64,000 bases of DNA from Corynebacterium oculi (lineage in GTDB: Bacteria > Actinomycetota > Actinomycetes > Mycobacteriales > Mycobacteriaceae), in assembly GCF_001412105.1 (NCBI RefSeq), contig NZ_LKST01000002.1, positions 496,001 to 560,000 on the forward strand, written 5' to 3'. The position numbers and the translations under genes are program-made. Position 1 is the first letter of the stretch, and the number at the start of each line of letters is the position of its first letter. Positions 52,778-63,171 of the stretch are shown piece by piece. The notes under the pieces were generated by a model. That model was not told where the DNA came from. It did not search any database and saw only the letters and a program-made list of their open reading frames with translations.

Positions 52778-55700
52778 GTGTCTGTTACCCCAGAAGCGTC
52801 CCCCGCGCCACCGCACGCTCCCGCGCAGCAGGCCCCAGGATGGCTCAAGCGCCTCGCCATCATCACCGGCCTGCTCGGGTTCGTGCTCTTTGTGGCCACG
52901 CCCTTCCTCCCGGTTCACCAGGTGCAATCCAGCCTGAACTGGCCCCAAAACGGCAGCGTGAACTCGGTGAATGCGCCGCTGATCTCCTACGCGCCGCAGG
53001 AGATGGAGGCTAAGATACCCCTCTCCGCCCTGGGGGAGCTGCGTGAGGGGGAGTCTCTGCTGCTGGGTACCCTGCCCGCCGATTCCACCGATGCCGCCCA
53101 TCGCGGGCTCTTCGTCCGCTCCTTCGATGGCTCCTTGGACGTCTCCGTGCGCGGCGAGGCGTTCTTTGACCTCACCGCACAGCAGGTGCGCGATCTGCCC
53201 GACCAGGCGGTTCTCTCCCTGAGTTCCACGGAGGAAGAGACGAAGGCGTGGATCGAGGGCACCGATTACGCCTCCTCCCCGGATTCCACCTCCAAGGAGG
53301 ACGTCCGCCCGCAGGTCAGTGGCCTGTACACGGAGCTAAACGACGCCGCCGCGCAGGAGCTTATCGACGCCGGGCTCAGCGTCCACGTGGAGATCAACTC
53401 CCGGTTTACCTCCTCGCCCACCCTGCTCAAGCAGATCGCCACCTGGCTGGGCCTGGCGATGATGGCGGTGTCCCTGTGGTGCCTCTTCCGCCTGGATCGC
53501 CTGGACGGCCGGGGCCGCATCCGCACCCTGCCCGCCGGGTGGTGGCGGCCCCGAGGCCTGGATGCCCTGGTGGGCACCATCCTGGTGGGCTGGCACTTCC
53601 TGGGGGCCAATACCGCCGATGACGGCTATATCCTCTCCATGGCCCGCCTGGCGGAGCACTCCGGCTACATGGCCAACTATTACCGCTGGTTCGGCGTGCC
53701 CGAGGCCCCCTTCGGCTGGCCCTACTATGACCTGCTGACGCTCATGGCGCAGGTGTCCACGGCTTCCTCCTGGATGCGGCTGCCCGCCCTGCTCTCCGGG
53801 CTGGTGATCTGGTTTGTGCTCTCCCGGTACCTGCTGCCGCGCCTGGGCGGCACGGTGGGAAGCCGCCGCCTCGCGCAGTGGACCGCCGCCCTGGTGTTGC
53901 TCACCTTCTGGCTGCCCTATAACAACGGCACCCGCCCGGAGCCCATCATCGCCATGGGCGCGATCCTGGCCTGGGCCTCCTTCGAGCGCGCCATCGAGAC
54001 CAAGCGCCTGCTTCCCGGGGCCATCGGCGTGCTGCTGGCCGCGTTGTCCCTGGCCACCGGCCCCACGGGCCTCATGGCGGTGGCCGCCCTCCTCGCGGCG
54101 CTCTCCCCTCTGCTGCGTATTCTTTATGAGCGCCTTCCCCTGCTCGGCGGGGGCGAGGGGGCGTCGAAGGGCGCCAACGTGACGGCGGCCCTGGCGATGC
54201 TGGCCCCGGTGCTGGCCACGGGCACGGCGGTGCTGGTGGGCATGTTTGGGGATCAAACCCTGGCCGGCGTGCTGGAGGCCACGCGGGTGCGCTCGGAGAT
54301 CGGCCCGGCGCTGCCGTGGAGCGAGGAGTTCGCGCGCTATCAGTCGCTGCTCTCCACCTCCTCGGTGGACGGCTCGTTTACCCGCCGCTTCCCCATGTTC
54401 ATGTTCTTTGCCTCGCTGGCGATCGTGGCCATCACGCTGCTGCGCAACAAAAAGATCGCCGGGGCGGCCTCCGGCCCCACGGTGCGGCTGCTCGTCATCG
54501 TGGTGGGCACGTTCTTTTTCCTGATGTTCACCCCCACCAAGTGGACGCACCACTTTGGCACCAACGCCGGTACCGCCGCCGCGCTAGCCGCCGTGGCCTC
54601 GGTGGCTCTCAGCGCGATGGTGGTGCGCTCGGCGCGCGCCCGCGCCATGACCATCGGCGGGTTCCTGCTGATCTTCGCCCTGGCGCTGGCCGGCATGAAC
54701 GGCTGGTGGTATGTGTCCAGCTTCCACATTCCGTGGTGGGATAAGTCCGTGCAGATCAAGGGCATAGAGGCCTCCTCGGTGGTGCTGTACCTGGCCATTG
54801 CGATCCTGGTCATCGGCGTGATGCTCTCCTTCATCGGGGATATGCGCCGCACCCGCGCGGAGGCCAGGGGCAACCTGGACGAGGTGCTGGCCAAGCGCCG
54901 CCGCATCAACGCCTCCTCCCGCTGGGTGGGCCTGGCCTCCGCGCCCATCGCGGTACTCAGCGCCGTGGTTCTGGCGTTCTCGCTGCTTAGCTTCGGCAAG
55001 GCCTTTGCCAGCCAGTACCCGGCCTATACGGTGGGGCTGGGCAACCTGCGCAACCTCGGCGGCAACGCCTGCGGCCTGGCCTCGGACGCCCTGGTGGAGA
55101 CGAATACGAACGACGCCTTCCTCTCCCCCGTGGATGGCATCTCCCTGGGGGATTCCCTGGAGGCCGGGGAGAACCGGAGCTTTGGCCCCAATAACCTGCC
55201 CGGCAGCGTCGAGGACGCGGAATCCGATACCGATGGCCCCGGCGCGGCCATCGCGGATCAGGTGGACTCCGATAACGCCGCGGGCACCTCTGACTCCGGC
55301 CAGGACAACGGCAACTCCGGCGGCTCGCGTTCCACCAACCAGCGCGGCGTGAACGGCTCCACGCACGAGCTTCCCTTCAACCTCGACTACGAGGTGGTGC
55401 CGGTGCTCGGCTCCTACCAGGAGGAGGACCAGCGCCCGGCCAAGGTCACCACGGCCTGGTACGAGCTTCCCGAGGCGCGCGAGGACGCCCCCCTGGTGGT
55501 GGTCTCCGCCTTTGGCAAGATCAAGCACCACGACATCAACGGCATCGAGCAGGACGGCCAGAACCTGGTGCTCGAATACGGCACCCGCCACGCGGACAGC
55601 TCCGTCACCGACGAGGGCTCCGTGGAGATGCGCGACGCCGGCCCCACCCCCAACTGGCGCAATCTGCGCTACCCCCTGGCCGATCTCCCCGAGGCCGCCA

Positions 55701-56185
55701 ACGTGGTCCGTATCAAGGCCGAGGACATCAACCTCAACGAGGACGAGTGGCTGGGCATCACCCCGCCCCGCGTGCCCACCCTGGACAGCCTGAATAGCGT
55801 GATCGGCTCCGAGCAGCCGGGCCTGCTCGATTGGCCGGTACCGCTGCAATTCCCCTGCCAGCGCACCTTCAACCACTACGCGGGCGTGACCGAGATCCCC
55901 ACCTACCGCGTCTCCCCCGACTACCCCGGCAAATCCACGCTCACCCCGGTACAGAACTACACCGGCGGCGGCCCGATGGGCACCGTGGAGGCCGTCAACG
56001 AGTCCTACGAGCTGCCCAGCTACCTCCGCGACGACTGGGGCCGCGACTGGGGTTCCATCGAGATCTACGAGCCCCGCACCAACTCCGCCGGCCAAACCCC
56101 CGATACCGCGGAGATCACCCAGGAGGAGATCACCCGCTCCGGGCTGTGGAACCCGGGCAAGATGAACATCGACACCAAGGGGTAA
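52778..56185 (+). CDS. emb: Arabinosyltransferase Emb
   Basis: 1135 aa from a GTG at 52778. Extends arabinan on galactan from decaprenylphosphoryl-arabinose; target of ethambutol in the family. GT-C architecture: N-terminal helix, carbohydrate-binding ectodomain, about 13 helices with the DDX motif in ANTADDGYILSMARL, the PTKWTHHFG segment, and a large C-terminal ectodomain. An exact 13-mer lies at 53359-53371 encoding LIDA. It is the only emb in the window. Confidence 0.94.
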   Translation: MSVTPEASPAPPHAPAQQAPGWLKRLAIITGLLGFVLFVATPFLPVHQVQSSLNWPQNGSVNSVNAPLISYAPQEMEAKIPLSALGELREGESLLLGTLPADSTDAAHRGLFVRSFDGSLDVSVRGEAFFDLTAQQVRDLPDQAVLSLSSTEEETKAWIEGTDYASSPDSTSKEDVRPQVSGLYTELNDAAAQELIDAGLSVHVEINSRFTSSPTLLKQIATWLGLAMMAVSLWCLFRLDRLDGRGRIRTLPAGWWRPRGLDALVGTILVGWHFLGANTADDGYILSMARLAEHSGYMANYYRWFGVPEAPFGWPYYDLLTLMAQVSTASSWMRLPALLSGLVIWFVLSRYLLPRLGGTVGSRRLAQWTAALVLLTFWLPYNNGTRPEPIIAMGAILAWASFERAIETKRLLPGAIGVLLAALSLATGPTGLMAVAALLAALSPLLRILYERLPLLGGGEGASKGANVTAALAMLAPVLATGTAVLVGMFGDQTLAGVLEATRVRSEIGPALPWSEEFARYQSLLSTSSVDGSFTRRFPMFMFFASLAIVAITLLRNKKIAGAASGPTVRLLVIVVGTFFFLMFTPTKWTHHFGTNAGTAAALAAVASVALSAMVVRSARARAMTIGGFLLIFALALAGMNGWWYVSSFHIPWWDKSVQIKGIEASSVVLYLAIAILVIGVMLSFIGDMRRTRAEARGNLDEVLAKRRRINASSRWVGLASAPIAVLSAVVLAFSLLSFGKAFASQYPAYTVGLGNLRNLGGNACGLASDALVETNTNDAFLSPVDGISLGDSLEAGENRSFGPNNLPGSVEDAESDTDGPGAAIADQVDSDNAAGTSDSGQDNGNSGGSRSTNQRGVNGSTHELPFNLDYEVVPVLGSYQEEDQRPAKVTTAWYELPEAREDAPLVVVSAFGKIKHHDINGIEQDGQNLVLEYGTRHADSSVTDEGSVEMRDAGPTPNWRNLRYPLADLPEAANVVRIKAEDINLNEDEWLGITPPRVPTLDSLNSVIGSEQPGLLDWPVPLQFPCQRTFNHYAGVTEIPTYRVSPDYPGKSTLTPVQNYTGGGPMGTVEAVNESYELPSYLRDDWGRDWGSIEIYEPRTNSAGQTPDTAEITQEEITRSGLWNPGKMNIDTKG

Positions 56186-56226
56186 CCGCACGAGGGGTTC
56201 TCGGGGGGTAGCGCTGCGCAGAGCAG

Positions 56227-56407
56227 CGCTAAGGGGTGCCATTAGGCCGGGGATCGGGTGTCTCCCGGGCGAGGTGGCACCCCTTAGGGTTGTATGCCTA
56301 TCGACGCCCCGGAAGGCGATTCCCCGGTCTTCCCCGCCTCCAACACGAAGGGGTGCCACTAGGCCGGTTGCCGAGCCGCAACCCCGCCTAGTGGCACCCC
56401 TTAGCGC
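56227..56407. repeat. Two palindromic elements between emb and the MaoC gene
   Basis: Copies at 56227-56288 and 56346-56407 between convergent genes. A one-mismatch 13-mer lies between them (56296-56308). Confidence 0.85.
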
Positions 56408-56421
56408 CGAAAGAAAGAAAT

Positions 56422-57315
56422 TCAGAGCGCCTCAAGCCTGGCCACCGCGTGCAGGGTGGCCGGCTTGGAGGCCTTGCGGAGCTGGAAGTCCCACCCCGCA
56501 GAGGAACGCTCAGCGTAGTACCCCACCCGGGCGGGAAGAACCACCGGCTTGACAAATTCCACGCTGTATCGCGCGGCGGGGGGCACCTGGCCCTCCACCC
56601 CGGCCAGGATCGCCGCCGCGGACCACATTCCGTGGGCGATCGTGGTGGGAAAGCCAAAGGCCTTGGCTCCCAGGGTGGAAACGTGGATGGGGTTTTTGTC
56701 CCCGGAGGCCTGGGCGTACTTCTTGATCTGCGCCGGGGTGACCCGCCACTGCCCGGTGGGGGCTGCCTCGGGTACAGGCGGGTGCTCGCCAAAGAGGGAG
56801 CCGGTGTCCTCCGGTGCCGTGTGGGAGCCGGACATCTTGGCCCCCTTGGCCAGGAACCCGGAGGTCTGCTTCCAGACGAGTTCTCCCGCCACCTCCACCT
56901 CGGTCACCATGTCGATGAGCAGGCCCTTGCGGTGGGGGCGTAGGTTACCCGCGTGCACCTTGATGTCCAGGGTGTCCGTAATGGTCAGCGGGCGGTGTTG
57001 TTCGATCACGTTGGTTAGGTGCACCGCTCCCACCGCGTTGAACGGGAAGTCCGGGGCACCCATGACCTTGATGGCCAGGGGGAAGGAGAGCACGTAGGGG
57101 TACGTCAGCGGCAGTTCATTACCCAGGCGCAGGCCGGTGGCCTGGGTGTAGGCCGCCACGTGGGTGGGGTCGAGGGTCACGCCGCGCACCCCGTAGGAGA
57201 TGGTGGGGTTCCCGGTGGCGCGGCGCTTGGTGCCCACCACGGGGAGGAGGTCGCGGGCCGCATTCCCGTACTCGCTCATGAGGTTGGGAATGGTGGGGAG
57301 TTCGTGGTGCGTCAT
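56422..57315 (-). CDS. MaoC-like (R)-hydroxyacyl thioester dehydratase, HtdX type
   Basis: 297 aa double hot-dog protein. The C-terminal hydratase half has the conserved motif: KKYAQASGDKNPIHVSTLGAKAFGFPTTIAHGMWS with catalytic Asp and His. The N-terminal half resembles the inactive copy. The gene order MaoC-FabG4-thiolase-FadE5 is the htdX-fabG4-fadA2-fadE5 arrangement of mycobacteria; it likely dehydrates 3-hydroxyacyl chains. It starts next to the FabG4 stop on the same strand. Confidence 0.88.
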   Translation of the reverse strand: MTHHELPTIPNLMSEYGNAARDLLPVVGTKRRATGNPTISYGVRGVTLDPTHVAAYTQATGLRLGNELPLTYPYVLSFPLAIKVMGAPDFPFNAVGAVHLTNVIEQHRPLTITDTLDIKVHAGNLRPHRKGLLIDMVTEVEVAGELVWKQTSGFLAKGAKMSGSHTAPEDTGSLFGEHPPVPEAAPTGQWRVTPAQIKKYAQASGDKNPIHVSTLGAKAFGFPTTIAHGMWSAAAILAGVEGQVPPAARYSVEFVKPVVLPARVGYYAERSSAGWDFQLRKASKPATLHAVARLEAL

Positions 57316-58650
57316 TTACGCCCCCAGGAGGTTCTGTCCGCACACGCGCACGGTGTTGCCCGTGACCGCGCCGGAGGCGTTGCCGGCGAGGTAGGAGATG
57401 GTCTCCGCGACGTCGATGGTCTGGCCCGCTTGGGAGAGCGAGTTCAGGCGGCGGCCCACCTCACGGGGGCCGAAGGGCATGGCGGCGGTCATGGCGGTCT
57501 CGATGAATCCGGGGGCCACGGCGTTGACCGTGATGCCCCGGGAGGCCAGTTCCTCGGAGAAGGTATCCACCAGGCCCACCACGCCGGCCTTGGTGGTGGC
57601 GTAGTTGGTCTGCCCGCGGTTGCCGGCGATGCCTGCCATGGAGGAGACGCCCACCACGCGGCCGCCGTCGGCCAGGCCGCCGTTGGCCAGCAGGCCCTCC
57701 GTGATGCGCACGGGGGCCACCAGGTTGATGTTCTGCACCATCTTCCACTGGCCCTCGTTCATGTTGGCCAGCAGCTTGTCCCGGGTCACGCCGGCGTTGT
57801 GCACGATGATGTCGATGGGCCCGCCGTGGCGCTCTTCCGCGTGCTGGCGGAGTTGATCGGCGGCGTCGGGGGCGGTGACGTCCAGCGGGAGGGCGGTGCC
57901 CTTGACGCGGTTGGCGGTCTGGGTGAGGCCCTCGCCCGCCTGGGGGATGTCCACGCAGATGACCTTCGCGCCGTCGCGGGCCAGTACCTCCGCGATGGTG
58001 GCGCCGATGCCCCGGGCCGCCCCGGTGACGGCAGCGATCTTTCCGGCCAACGGCTTCTGCCAATCGGCGGTGCCGGTGGCGGTGGCGTTCACGCGGATCA
58101 CCTGGCCGTCTACGTAGGCGGACTTGCCGGAGAGAAGGAACCGCAGGGTGGATTCCGCCGCCGCAAGCTCGGCCTCGGGGGCGATGTACACCAGCTGTGA
58201 GGTGGCGCCGCGGCGGAGTTCCTTGCCCAGGGATCGGGTGAAGCCCTCCAGCGCGCGCTGGCAGATGTGCTCATCGCGGTCTTCCACCAGCTCGGGCGTG
58301 GTGCCCAGCACCACCACGCGGGCGCAGGGGGCGAGTTTACGCATCTGGGGCTGGAGGAAGTCGAAGAGTTCGTGGAGATCCTCGGGGCGGGTGATGCCGG
58401 TGGCGTCAAAGACGATGGCACCGCGCTTGGTGTGCGCCTCGGGGCCTACGTATTGGTAGTCGCCGCCGAGGAGGTCTTTTATCTGCTCCGTGAAGCGGCT
58501 GCCGGGGGCACAGCCGGTGACCACGGGGGCGTCGAGAAGCGGCTCACCGGGCTTGTAACGCCGCAGCGGCTCACCCTGCGGCACCCCCGCTTTTCCGGCG
58601 AGGGGGGAGTTGATGAGCTGTTCTAGCAGGCCTTTTTGCGCGGAGGGCAT
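57316..58650 (-). CDS. fabG4: High-molecular-weight 3-oxoacyl reductase FabG4
   Basis: 444 aa from the ATG at 58650; a further in-frame start at 58734 lacks support. The C-terminal half is a complete [53 protein letters not shown]. The N-terminal 200 residues are a degenerate flavodoxin-like domain, as in the HMW FabG of mycobacteria. Uses NADH to reduce 3-oxoacyl thioesters. Divergent from fadA2. Confidence 0.92.
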   Translation of the reverse strand: MPSAQKGLLEQLINSPLAGKAGVPQGEPLRRYKPGEPLLDAPVVTGCAPGSRFTEQIKDLLGGDYQYVGPEAHTKRGAIVFDATGITRPEDLHELFDFLQPQMRKLAPCARVVVLGTTPELVEDRDEHICQRALEGFTRSLGKELRRGATSQLVYIAPEAELAAAESTLRFLLSGKSAYVDGQVIRVNATATGTADWQKPLAGKIAAVTGAARGIGATIAEVLARDGAKVICVDIPQAGEGLTQTANRVKGTALPLDVTAPDAADQLRQHAEERHGGPIDIIVHNAGVTRDKLLANMNEGQWKMVQNINLVAPVRITEGLLANGGLADGGRVVGVSSMAGIAGNRGQTNYATTKAGVVGLVDTFSEELASRGITVNAVAPGFIETAMTAAMPFGPREVGRRLNSLSQAGQTIDVAETISYLAGNASGAVTGNTVRVCGQNLLGA

Positions 58651-58725
58651 AGGTTGATCTCCTAACGTTGTGGGGGACGGCGCTTTGCTTACGCCGCATC
58701 TTTGTCTACCGTAGCAGCCAAGCCA

Positions 58726-58768
58726 GTGATTCACATTATAGGATTTTGAGATCTATGCTTTGAATCAC
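58726..58768. promoter_or_regulatory. Inverted repeat between fabG4 and fadA2
   Basis: GTGATTCA (58726-58733) and TGAATCAC (58761-58768) are perfect inverted repeats 27 bases apart in the divergent promoter region; the left copy is itself part of a GTGA-T-TCAC dyad. Suitable as an operator for a lipid-responsive regulator not located in this window. Confidence 0.5.
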
Positions 58769-58810
58769 GTTAAACTGTCACGCAGAGATCCCTACTAGGA
58801 CGGAGCACAT

Positions 58811-60106
58811 ATGACTACCCCCCGCAAGGTCGCGATCCTCGGCGGCAACCGCATTCCCTTCGCGCGCTCCAACAAGGAGTACGCCAACGCCTCCAATCAG
58901 GACATGCTCACCGCCGCCATCGACGGCGCCGTGGCCCGCTACGGCCTCCAGGACGAGGACCTCGGCCTGGTGGTAGCCGGCGCGGTGCTCAAGCACTCCC
59001 GCGACTTCAACCTCACCCGCGAATGCGTACTCGGCTCCGCGCTGGGTTCCCGCACCCCCGCCTTCGACGTACAGCACGCCTGCGGCACCGGCCTGACCGG
59101 CGCCATCCAGGTGGCCGACGCCATCGCCCTCGGCCGCATCGAGTCCGGCCTTGCCGGCGGCGTGGACACCACCTCGGACGCTCCCCTCGCCGTGGGCGAT
59201 GACCTGCGCCGCACGCTCATCAAGCTCAGCACCGCCAAGACCGCCGGTGACCGCCTCAAGCTGATCGGCTCCATCCGCCCCTCCCAGCTGGCCCCCGAGC
59301 AGCCCCGCAACGGCGAGCCGCGCACCGGCCTTTCCATGGGCGAGCACGCCGCGATCACCGCCCGGGAGTTCGGGATCAGCCGCGCCGAGCAGGACGAGCT
59401 GGCCGTGCAATCGCACCGCAACCTCGCCGCCGCCTACGAGGCCGGGTTCTTCTCCGACCTCCTCACCCCCTTCCTCGGCGTGCAGCGCGATACCAACCTG
59501 CGCCCGGATACCAGCACGGAGAAGCTCGCCAAGCTCAAGCCCGTGTTCGGCCGCAAGGACGCCGAGCAGCACGGGGCGCAGGCCACCATGACGGCCGGTA
59601 ACTCCACCCCGCTTACCGACGGCGCCTCCGTGGCCCTGCTGTCCTCCGAGGACTGGGCCCGCGAGCACAACATTCCCGTGCGCGCCTGGCTCGTGGACTC
59701 CGAGACCGCCTCCGTGGACTTCGTGCACGGCCCCGACGGCCTGCTCATGGCCCCCACCTACGCCGTCCCACGCCTGCTCGCGCGCAACGGCCTGGCCCTC
59801 CAGGACTTCGATTTTTACGAGATCCACGAGGCCTTCGCCTCCCAGGTGCTGGCCACCCTGGCGGCCTGGGAGTCCACCGAGTACTGCCGTGATCGCCTCG
59901 GCCTCGACGCCCCCCTGGGCTCCATCGACCGCAGCAAGCTCAACGTCAAGGGTTCCTCGCTGGCCGCGGGCCACCCCTTCGCCGCCACCGGCGGCCGCAT
60001 CCTCGCCACCGCCGCCAAGACGCTGGAGGAAAACGGCGGCGGGCGCACCCTCGTGAGCATCTGCGCCGCCGGCGGCCAGGGCGTTGTAGCCATCATTGAG
60101 CGTTAA
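58811..60106 (+). CDS. fadA2: Acetyl-CoA acetyltransferase FadA2
   Basis: 431 aa thiolase. Catalytic Cys91 (DVQHACGTGL), catalytic His in YEIHEAFASQV, then GSSLAAGHPFAATGGR and the second Cys in SICAAGGQG. Cleaves or forms 3-oxoacyl-CoA. ATG at 58811 follows AGGACGGAG. FadE5 begins 22 bases downstream on the same strand. Confidence 0.94.
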   Translation: MTTPRKVAILGGNRIPFARSNKEYANASNQDMLTAAIDGAVARYGLQDEDLGLVVAGAVLKHSRDFNLTRECVLGSALGSRTPAFDVQHACGTGLTGAIQVADAIALGRIESGLAGGVDTTSDAPLAVGDDLRRTLIKLSTAKTAGDRLKLIGSIRPSQLAPEQPRNGEPRTGLSMGEHAAITAREFGISRAEQDELAVQSHRNLAAAYEAGFFSDLLTPFLGVQRDTNLRPDTSTEKLAKLKPVFGRKDAEQHGAQATMTAGNSTPLTDGASVALLSSEDWAREHNIPVRAWLVDSETASVDFVHGPDGLLMAPTYAVPRLLARNGLALQDFDFYEIHEAFASQVLATLAAWESTEYCRDRLGLDAPLGSIDRSKLNVKGSSLAAGHPFAATGGRILATAAKTLEENGGGRTLVSICAAGGQGVVAIIER

Positions 60107-60128
60107 GACACTTTCCTAGGAGTTCACC

Positions 60129-62165
60129 ATGACCGATAAGAATCGCCCCGCCCCGGAAAAAGGCAGCCCCCGCACCCTGCCCACCACGCCCGACCCGGCG
60201 GCCACCAAGGACCTACGCAAGCTTCTCGACGGCCGCTGGGCCAGCGCGCGCGACGTGTTCCGCAACAACGTCAACGCCAAGGAGCTGCTGCACGATCCGA
60301 CGCTGAGCATGGACGAGGCCCGCGAGGCCATCCTGAACAAGCTCTCGCTCCTGGCCGAGACCGGCATCCAAAAGGGCGTCTTTGCCCCGGAGAACGGCGG
60401 CGCTGGCGATACGGGAGCCACCATCACCAGCCTGGAGATGCTGGGTTATGCCGACCTCTCCACCATGGTCAAGGGTGGCGTGCAATGGGGCCTGTGGGGC
60501 GGTGCCGTGGACGCCCTGGGCACCGAGCGCCACTCCCACTACATCAAGGACATCATCGACCTCAAGCTCCTGGGCTGCTTTGGCATGACCGAGCGCGGAC
60601 ACGGCTCCGATGTGCAAAACATCGAGACCACCGCCACCTACGACCTCGAGACCAAGGAGTTCATCGTGGACTCCCCCACCCCCTCGGCGCAGAAGGTGTA
60701 CATCGGCAACGCCGCCAAGCACGGCCGCATGGCCGCGGTATTCGCGCAGCTCTACACCCCCGGCACCAAGGAATCCCACGGCGTGCACTGCGTGCTCGTG
60801 CCCATCCGCGATGAGGACGGCAACCCCATGCCCGGCGTGACCATCGGGGATCACGGACACAAGGGCGGACTGCTCGGCGTGGACAACGGCACCCTCCTCT
60901 TTGACAAGGTTCGCGTACCGCGCGAGGCCCTGCTGAATCGCTTTGGCGACGTCTCCGAGGACGGCGTGTACACCTCCCCCATCGAGTCGCGCAACCGCCG
61001 CTTCTTCACCATGCTCGGCACCCTGATCCGCGGCCGCGTGGCCGTGGGCGCCGCCGCCGGTGCCGCTACCCGCGCCTCCCTGACCATCGCCCTGCGCTAC
61101 GCCATGCGGCGTCGTCAGTTCGAGGGGCTGCCCGGCAAGGAAAAGCGCCTGATTGACCACCGCGCCCACCGCCTGCGCCTGCTGCCCCGCCTGGCCCGCT
61201 CCTACGCCCTGGCTCTGCTGCAAAACCAGATGGTTGAGCGCCTGCACGATCAGACCGCCGCCGTCAATCGCGGCGAATGGGACGTGGCCACCCCGACCGA
61301 CGAGCAGCTGCGCCGCCAGCGCGAGACGGAATCCCGGGCCGCCGCCGTCAAGGTGGCCGCCACCGCCCATGCCACCGACACCATCCAGGAATGCCGCGAG
61401 GCCTGCGGCGGCGCCGGATACATGGACGAGAACCGCCTCACCATCTTCAAGGCGGACTCCGACGTGTTCACCACCTTCGAGGGCGACAACACGGTGCTGG
61501 TGCAGATGGTGGGCAAGGAACTCATCACCGCCTACGCCCACGGCCTCTCCGAGCTCTCCCCCATCGAGATGGTGAAGTTCGGCGTGGAGAACATCAGCGA
61601 CGTGCTGCGCCAGCGCACCTCCATCCCGCTGACCGTGCAGAGCCTCATCGACCGCGTGAGCGACCGCGAGGAAAACTCCCTCTTCGACGCCGGCTACCAG
61701 GTCAAGATCATCCAGGAGCGCGAGCACAACCTGCTGAAGTCCCTGGCCCGCCGCCTCAAGGACGCCAAGAAGATGGAGCCCGCCGACGCCGTCAAACTCG
61801 TTGACCGCGCCCAGGATCACCTCATCGACCTAGCGTGGGCCCGCATCGACACCATGCTCATCGAAGCCCTCATCGAGGCCGAAGCCGAGCTGCCCGCAGA
61901 CTCCCCGGCCTTCCCCGTGCTGGAGCAGATCCGCCACCTCTTCGCGTTCTCCACCATCCTCAAGCACGCTGGCTGGTACCAGGAGCAGAACATCCTCTCC
62001 GGCAACCGCACCAAGGCCGCCCGCGCCGCCGTGAACGACCTGGTGGATTCCATCGGTCCGTGGTCCGGGGTACTCGTGGACGCCTTCGGCATTCCCGACG
62101 CCCTGGTGGACGTGCCCATGCTCAACGACTCCGGCGTGGACTCGTTGACGGGGGCTGCTGAGTAA
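60129..62165 (+). CDS. fadE5: Acyl-CoA dehydrogenase FadE5-type
   Basis: 678 aa long-form acyl-CoA dehydrogenase. FAD/substrate blocks: GCFGMTERGHGSDVQNIETTATY, VDNGTLLFDKVRVPREALLNRFGDV, and FTTFEGDNTVLVQMVGKEL with the catalytic Glu. The extra C-terminal helical domain gives the FadE5 length. First step of beta-oxidation. Lies downstream of fadA2 in one unit. Confidence 0.93.
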   Translation: MTDKNRPAPEKGSPRTLPTTPDPAATKDLRKLLDGRWASARDVFRNNVNAKELLHDPTLSMDEAREAILNKLSLLAETGIQKGVFAPENGGAGDTGATITSLEMLGYADLSTMVKGGVQWGLWGGAVDALGTERHSHYIKDIIDLKLLGCFGMTERGHGSDVQNIETTATYDLETKEFIVDSPTPSAQKVYIGNAAKHGRMAAVFAQLYTPGTKESHGVHCVLVPIRDEDGNPMPGVTIGDHGHKGGLLGVDNGTLLFDKVRVPREALLNRFGDVSEDGVYTSPIESRNRRFFTMLGTLIRGRVAVGAAAGAATRASLTIALRYAMRRRQFEGLPGKEKRLIDHRAHRLRLLPRLARSYALALLQNQMVERLHDQTAAVNRGEWDVATPTDEQLRRQRETESRAAAVKVAATAHATDTIQECREACGGAGYMDENRLTIFKADSDVFTTFEGDNTVLVQMVGKELITAYAHGLSELSPIEMVKFGVENISDVLRQRTSIPLTVQSLIDRVSDREENSLFDAGYQVKIIQEREHNLLKSLARRLKDAKKMEPADAVKLVDRAQDHLIDLAWARIDTMLIEALIEAEAELPADSPAFPVLEQIRHLFAFSTILKHAGWYQEQNILSGNRTKAARAAVNDLVDSIGPWSGVLVDAFGIPDALVDVPMLNDSGVDSLTGAAE

Positions 62166-62180
62166 GTTTTCTGTTCAAGG

Positions 62181-62223
62181 GGCTGGTGCGCCGCCTGCGG
62201 GCGGGCGCGCTGGCCTCTTTTTT
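62181..62223 (+). terminator. Probable terminator after fadE5
   Basis: GC-rich imperfect stem GGCTGGTGCGCC...GGGCGCGCTGGCC followed by TCTTTTTTG, just downstream of fadE5. Confidence 0.7.
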
Positions 62224-62314
62224 GTGGGTGGGGGGGGTGTTGGGGCGATTATCAGGAGCAGGGGTTTGAGGCGCCTGGACGTGAGACACCTGCCGCCCTT
62301 CCCACCGCAGCGCA

Positions 62315-62646
62315 CTAAGGGGTGCCACCTCGGGGTGATGGGAGCCTTTCCCGGGGGCAATGGCACCCCTTGGGGTTGTTCCGCTGTGCTGCGGTGTGTG
62401 GGATCCGAGGATGAGGCTGCGAACGTTCAGAGAGCAAGAGCGACTTTGCGGCACTTGTGCCCAACCACGCTAAGGGGTGCCATTGTCAGGTTGCGGGTCC
62501 CTCCAAGGCCGGGTGATGGCACCCCTTAGCGCTGTTCCAGGGCAAACTCATCGCGCCCGGGGCACCGGGCTGCCCAGCCTCCAACTCCAAGGGGTGCCAT
62601 TGCGGCCTCACCACGCCCCGTCACCGCCTAATGGCACCCCTTAGCG
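62315..62646. repeat. Three palindromic elements between fadE5 and ybaK
   Basis: Copies at 62315-62373, 62469-62531 and 62588-62646 fill most of the 502-base gap. The third ends 22 bases before the ybaK ATG. No gene or 13-mer is seen in the gap. Confidence 0.85.
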
Positions 62647-62667
62647 CACACCCCTACACTCACCCCC

Positions 62668-63159
62668 ATGCCCACAAAGAAATCACCCGCCACCCTGGCC
62701 CTGGAAAAGGCGGGCCTGCCTTTTAGCACCCTGACCTTCGATCACGATCCCGCCAATCACCACTTCGGCCAAGAGGCCGCCGAGGCCCTACACCACGAGG
62801 GGATAGACGCAGCACAGATCGCCAAGACGCTGCTGGTGGAATCGGATAAGGGCCTAGCGGTAGCGGTGCTGCCGGTGACTCACCAGCTCAATCTCAAGGC
62901 GATGGCCTCCGCGCTTCACGCGAAGAAGGCCACGATGTGCGATCCCGCCGTGGCGGAGCGGGTAACGGGTTACGTGGTGGGTGGGATTAGCCCGATCGGG
63001 CAGAAGAAACGGCTGCCCACGGTGGTGGATTCCTCCCTGAGCAACCAGGAGGAAGTGCTGGTGTCCGGCGGTAGGAGGGGGTTTGACCTGGTGCTAAGCC
63101 CCGAAACACTGGCCCAGGCCACCGGGGCGCTGTTCGCCCCCATCGCGCGCCACCCCTAA
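62668..63159 (+). CDS. ybaK: Cys-tRNA(Pro) deacylase YbaK
   Basis: 163 aa YbaK/EbsC family: KKSPATLALEKAGLPFSTLTFDHD, KTLLVESDKGLAVAVLPVTHQLNLKAMA (with the conserved Lys), VGGISPIGQKKRLPTVVDSSLS. Hydrolyses mischarged Cys-tRNA(Pro). Short leader dominated by a palindromic element. Confidence 0.93.
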   Translation: MPTKKSPATLALEKAGLPFSTLTFDHDPANHHFGQEAAEALHHEGIDAAQIAKTLLVESDKGLAVAVLPVTHQLNLKAMASALHAKKATMCDPAVAERVTGYVVGGISPIGQKKRLPTVVDSSLSNQEEVLVSGGRRGFDLVLSPETLAQATGALFAPIARHP

Positions 63160-63171
63160 AACCAGAAGCAC

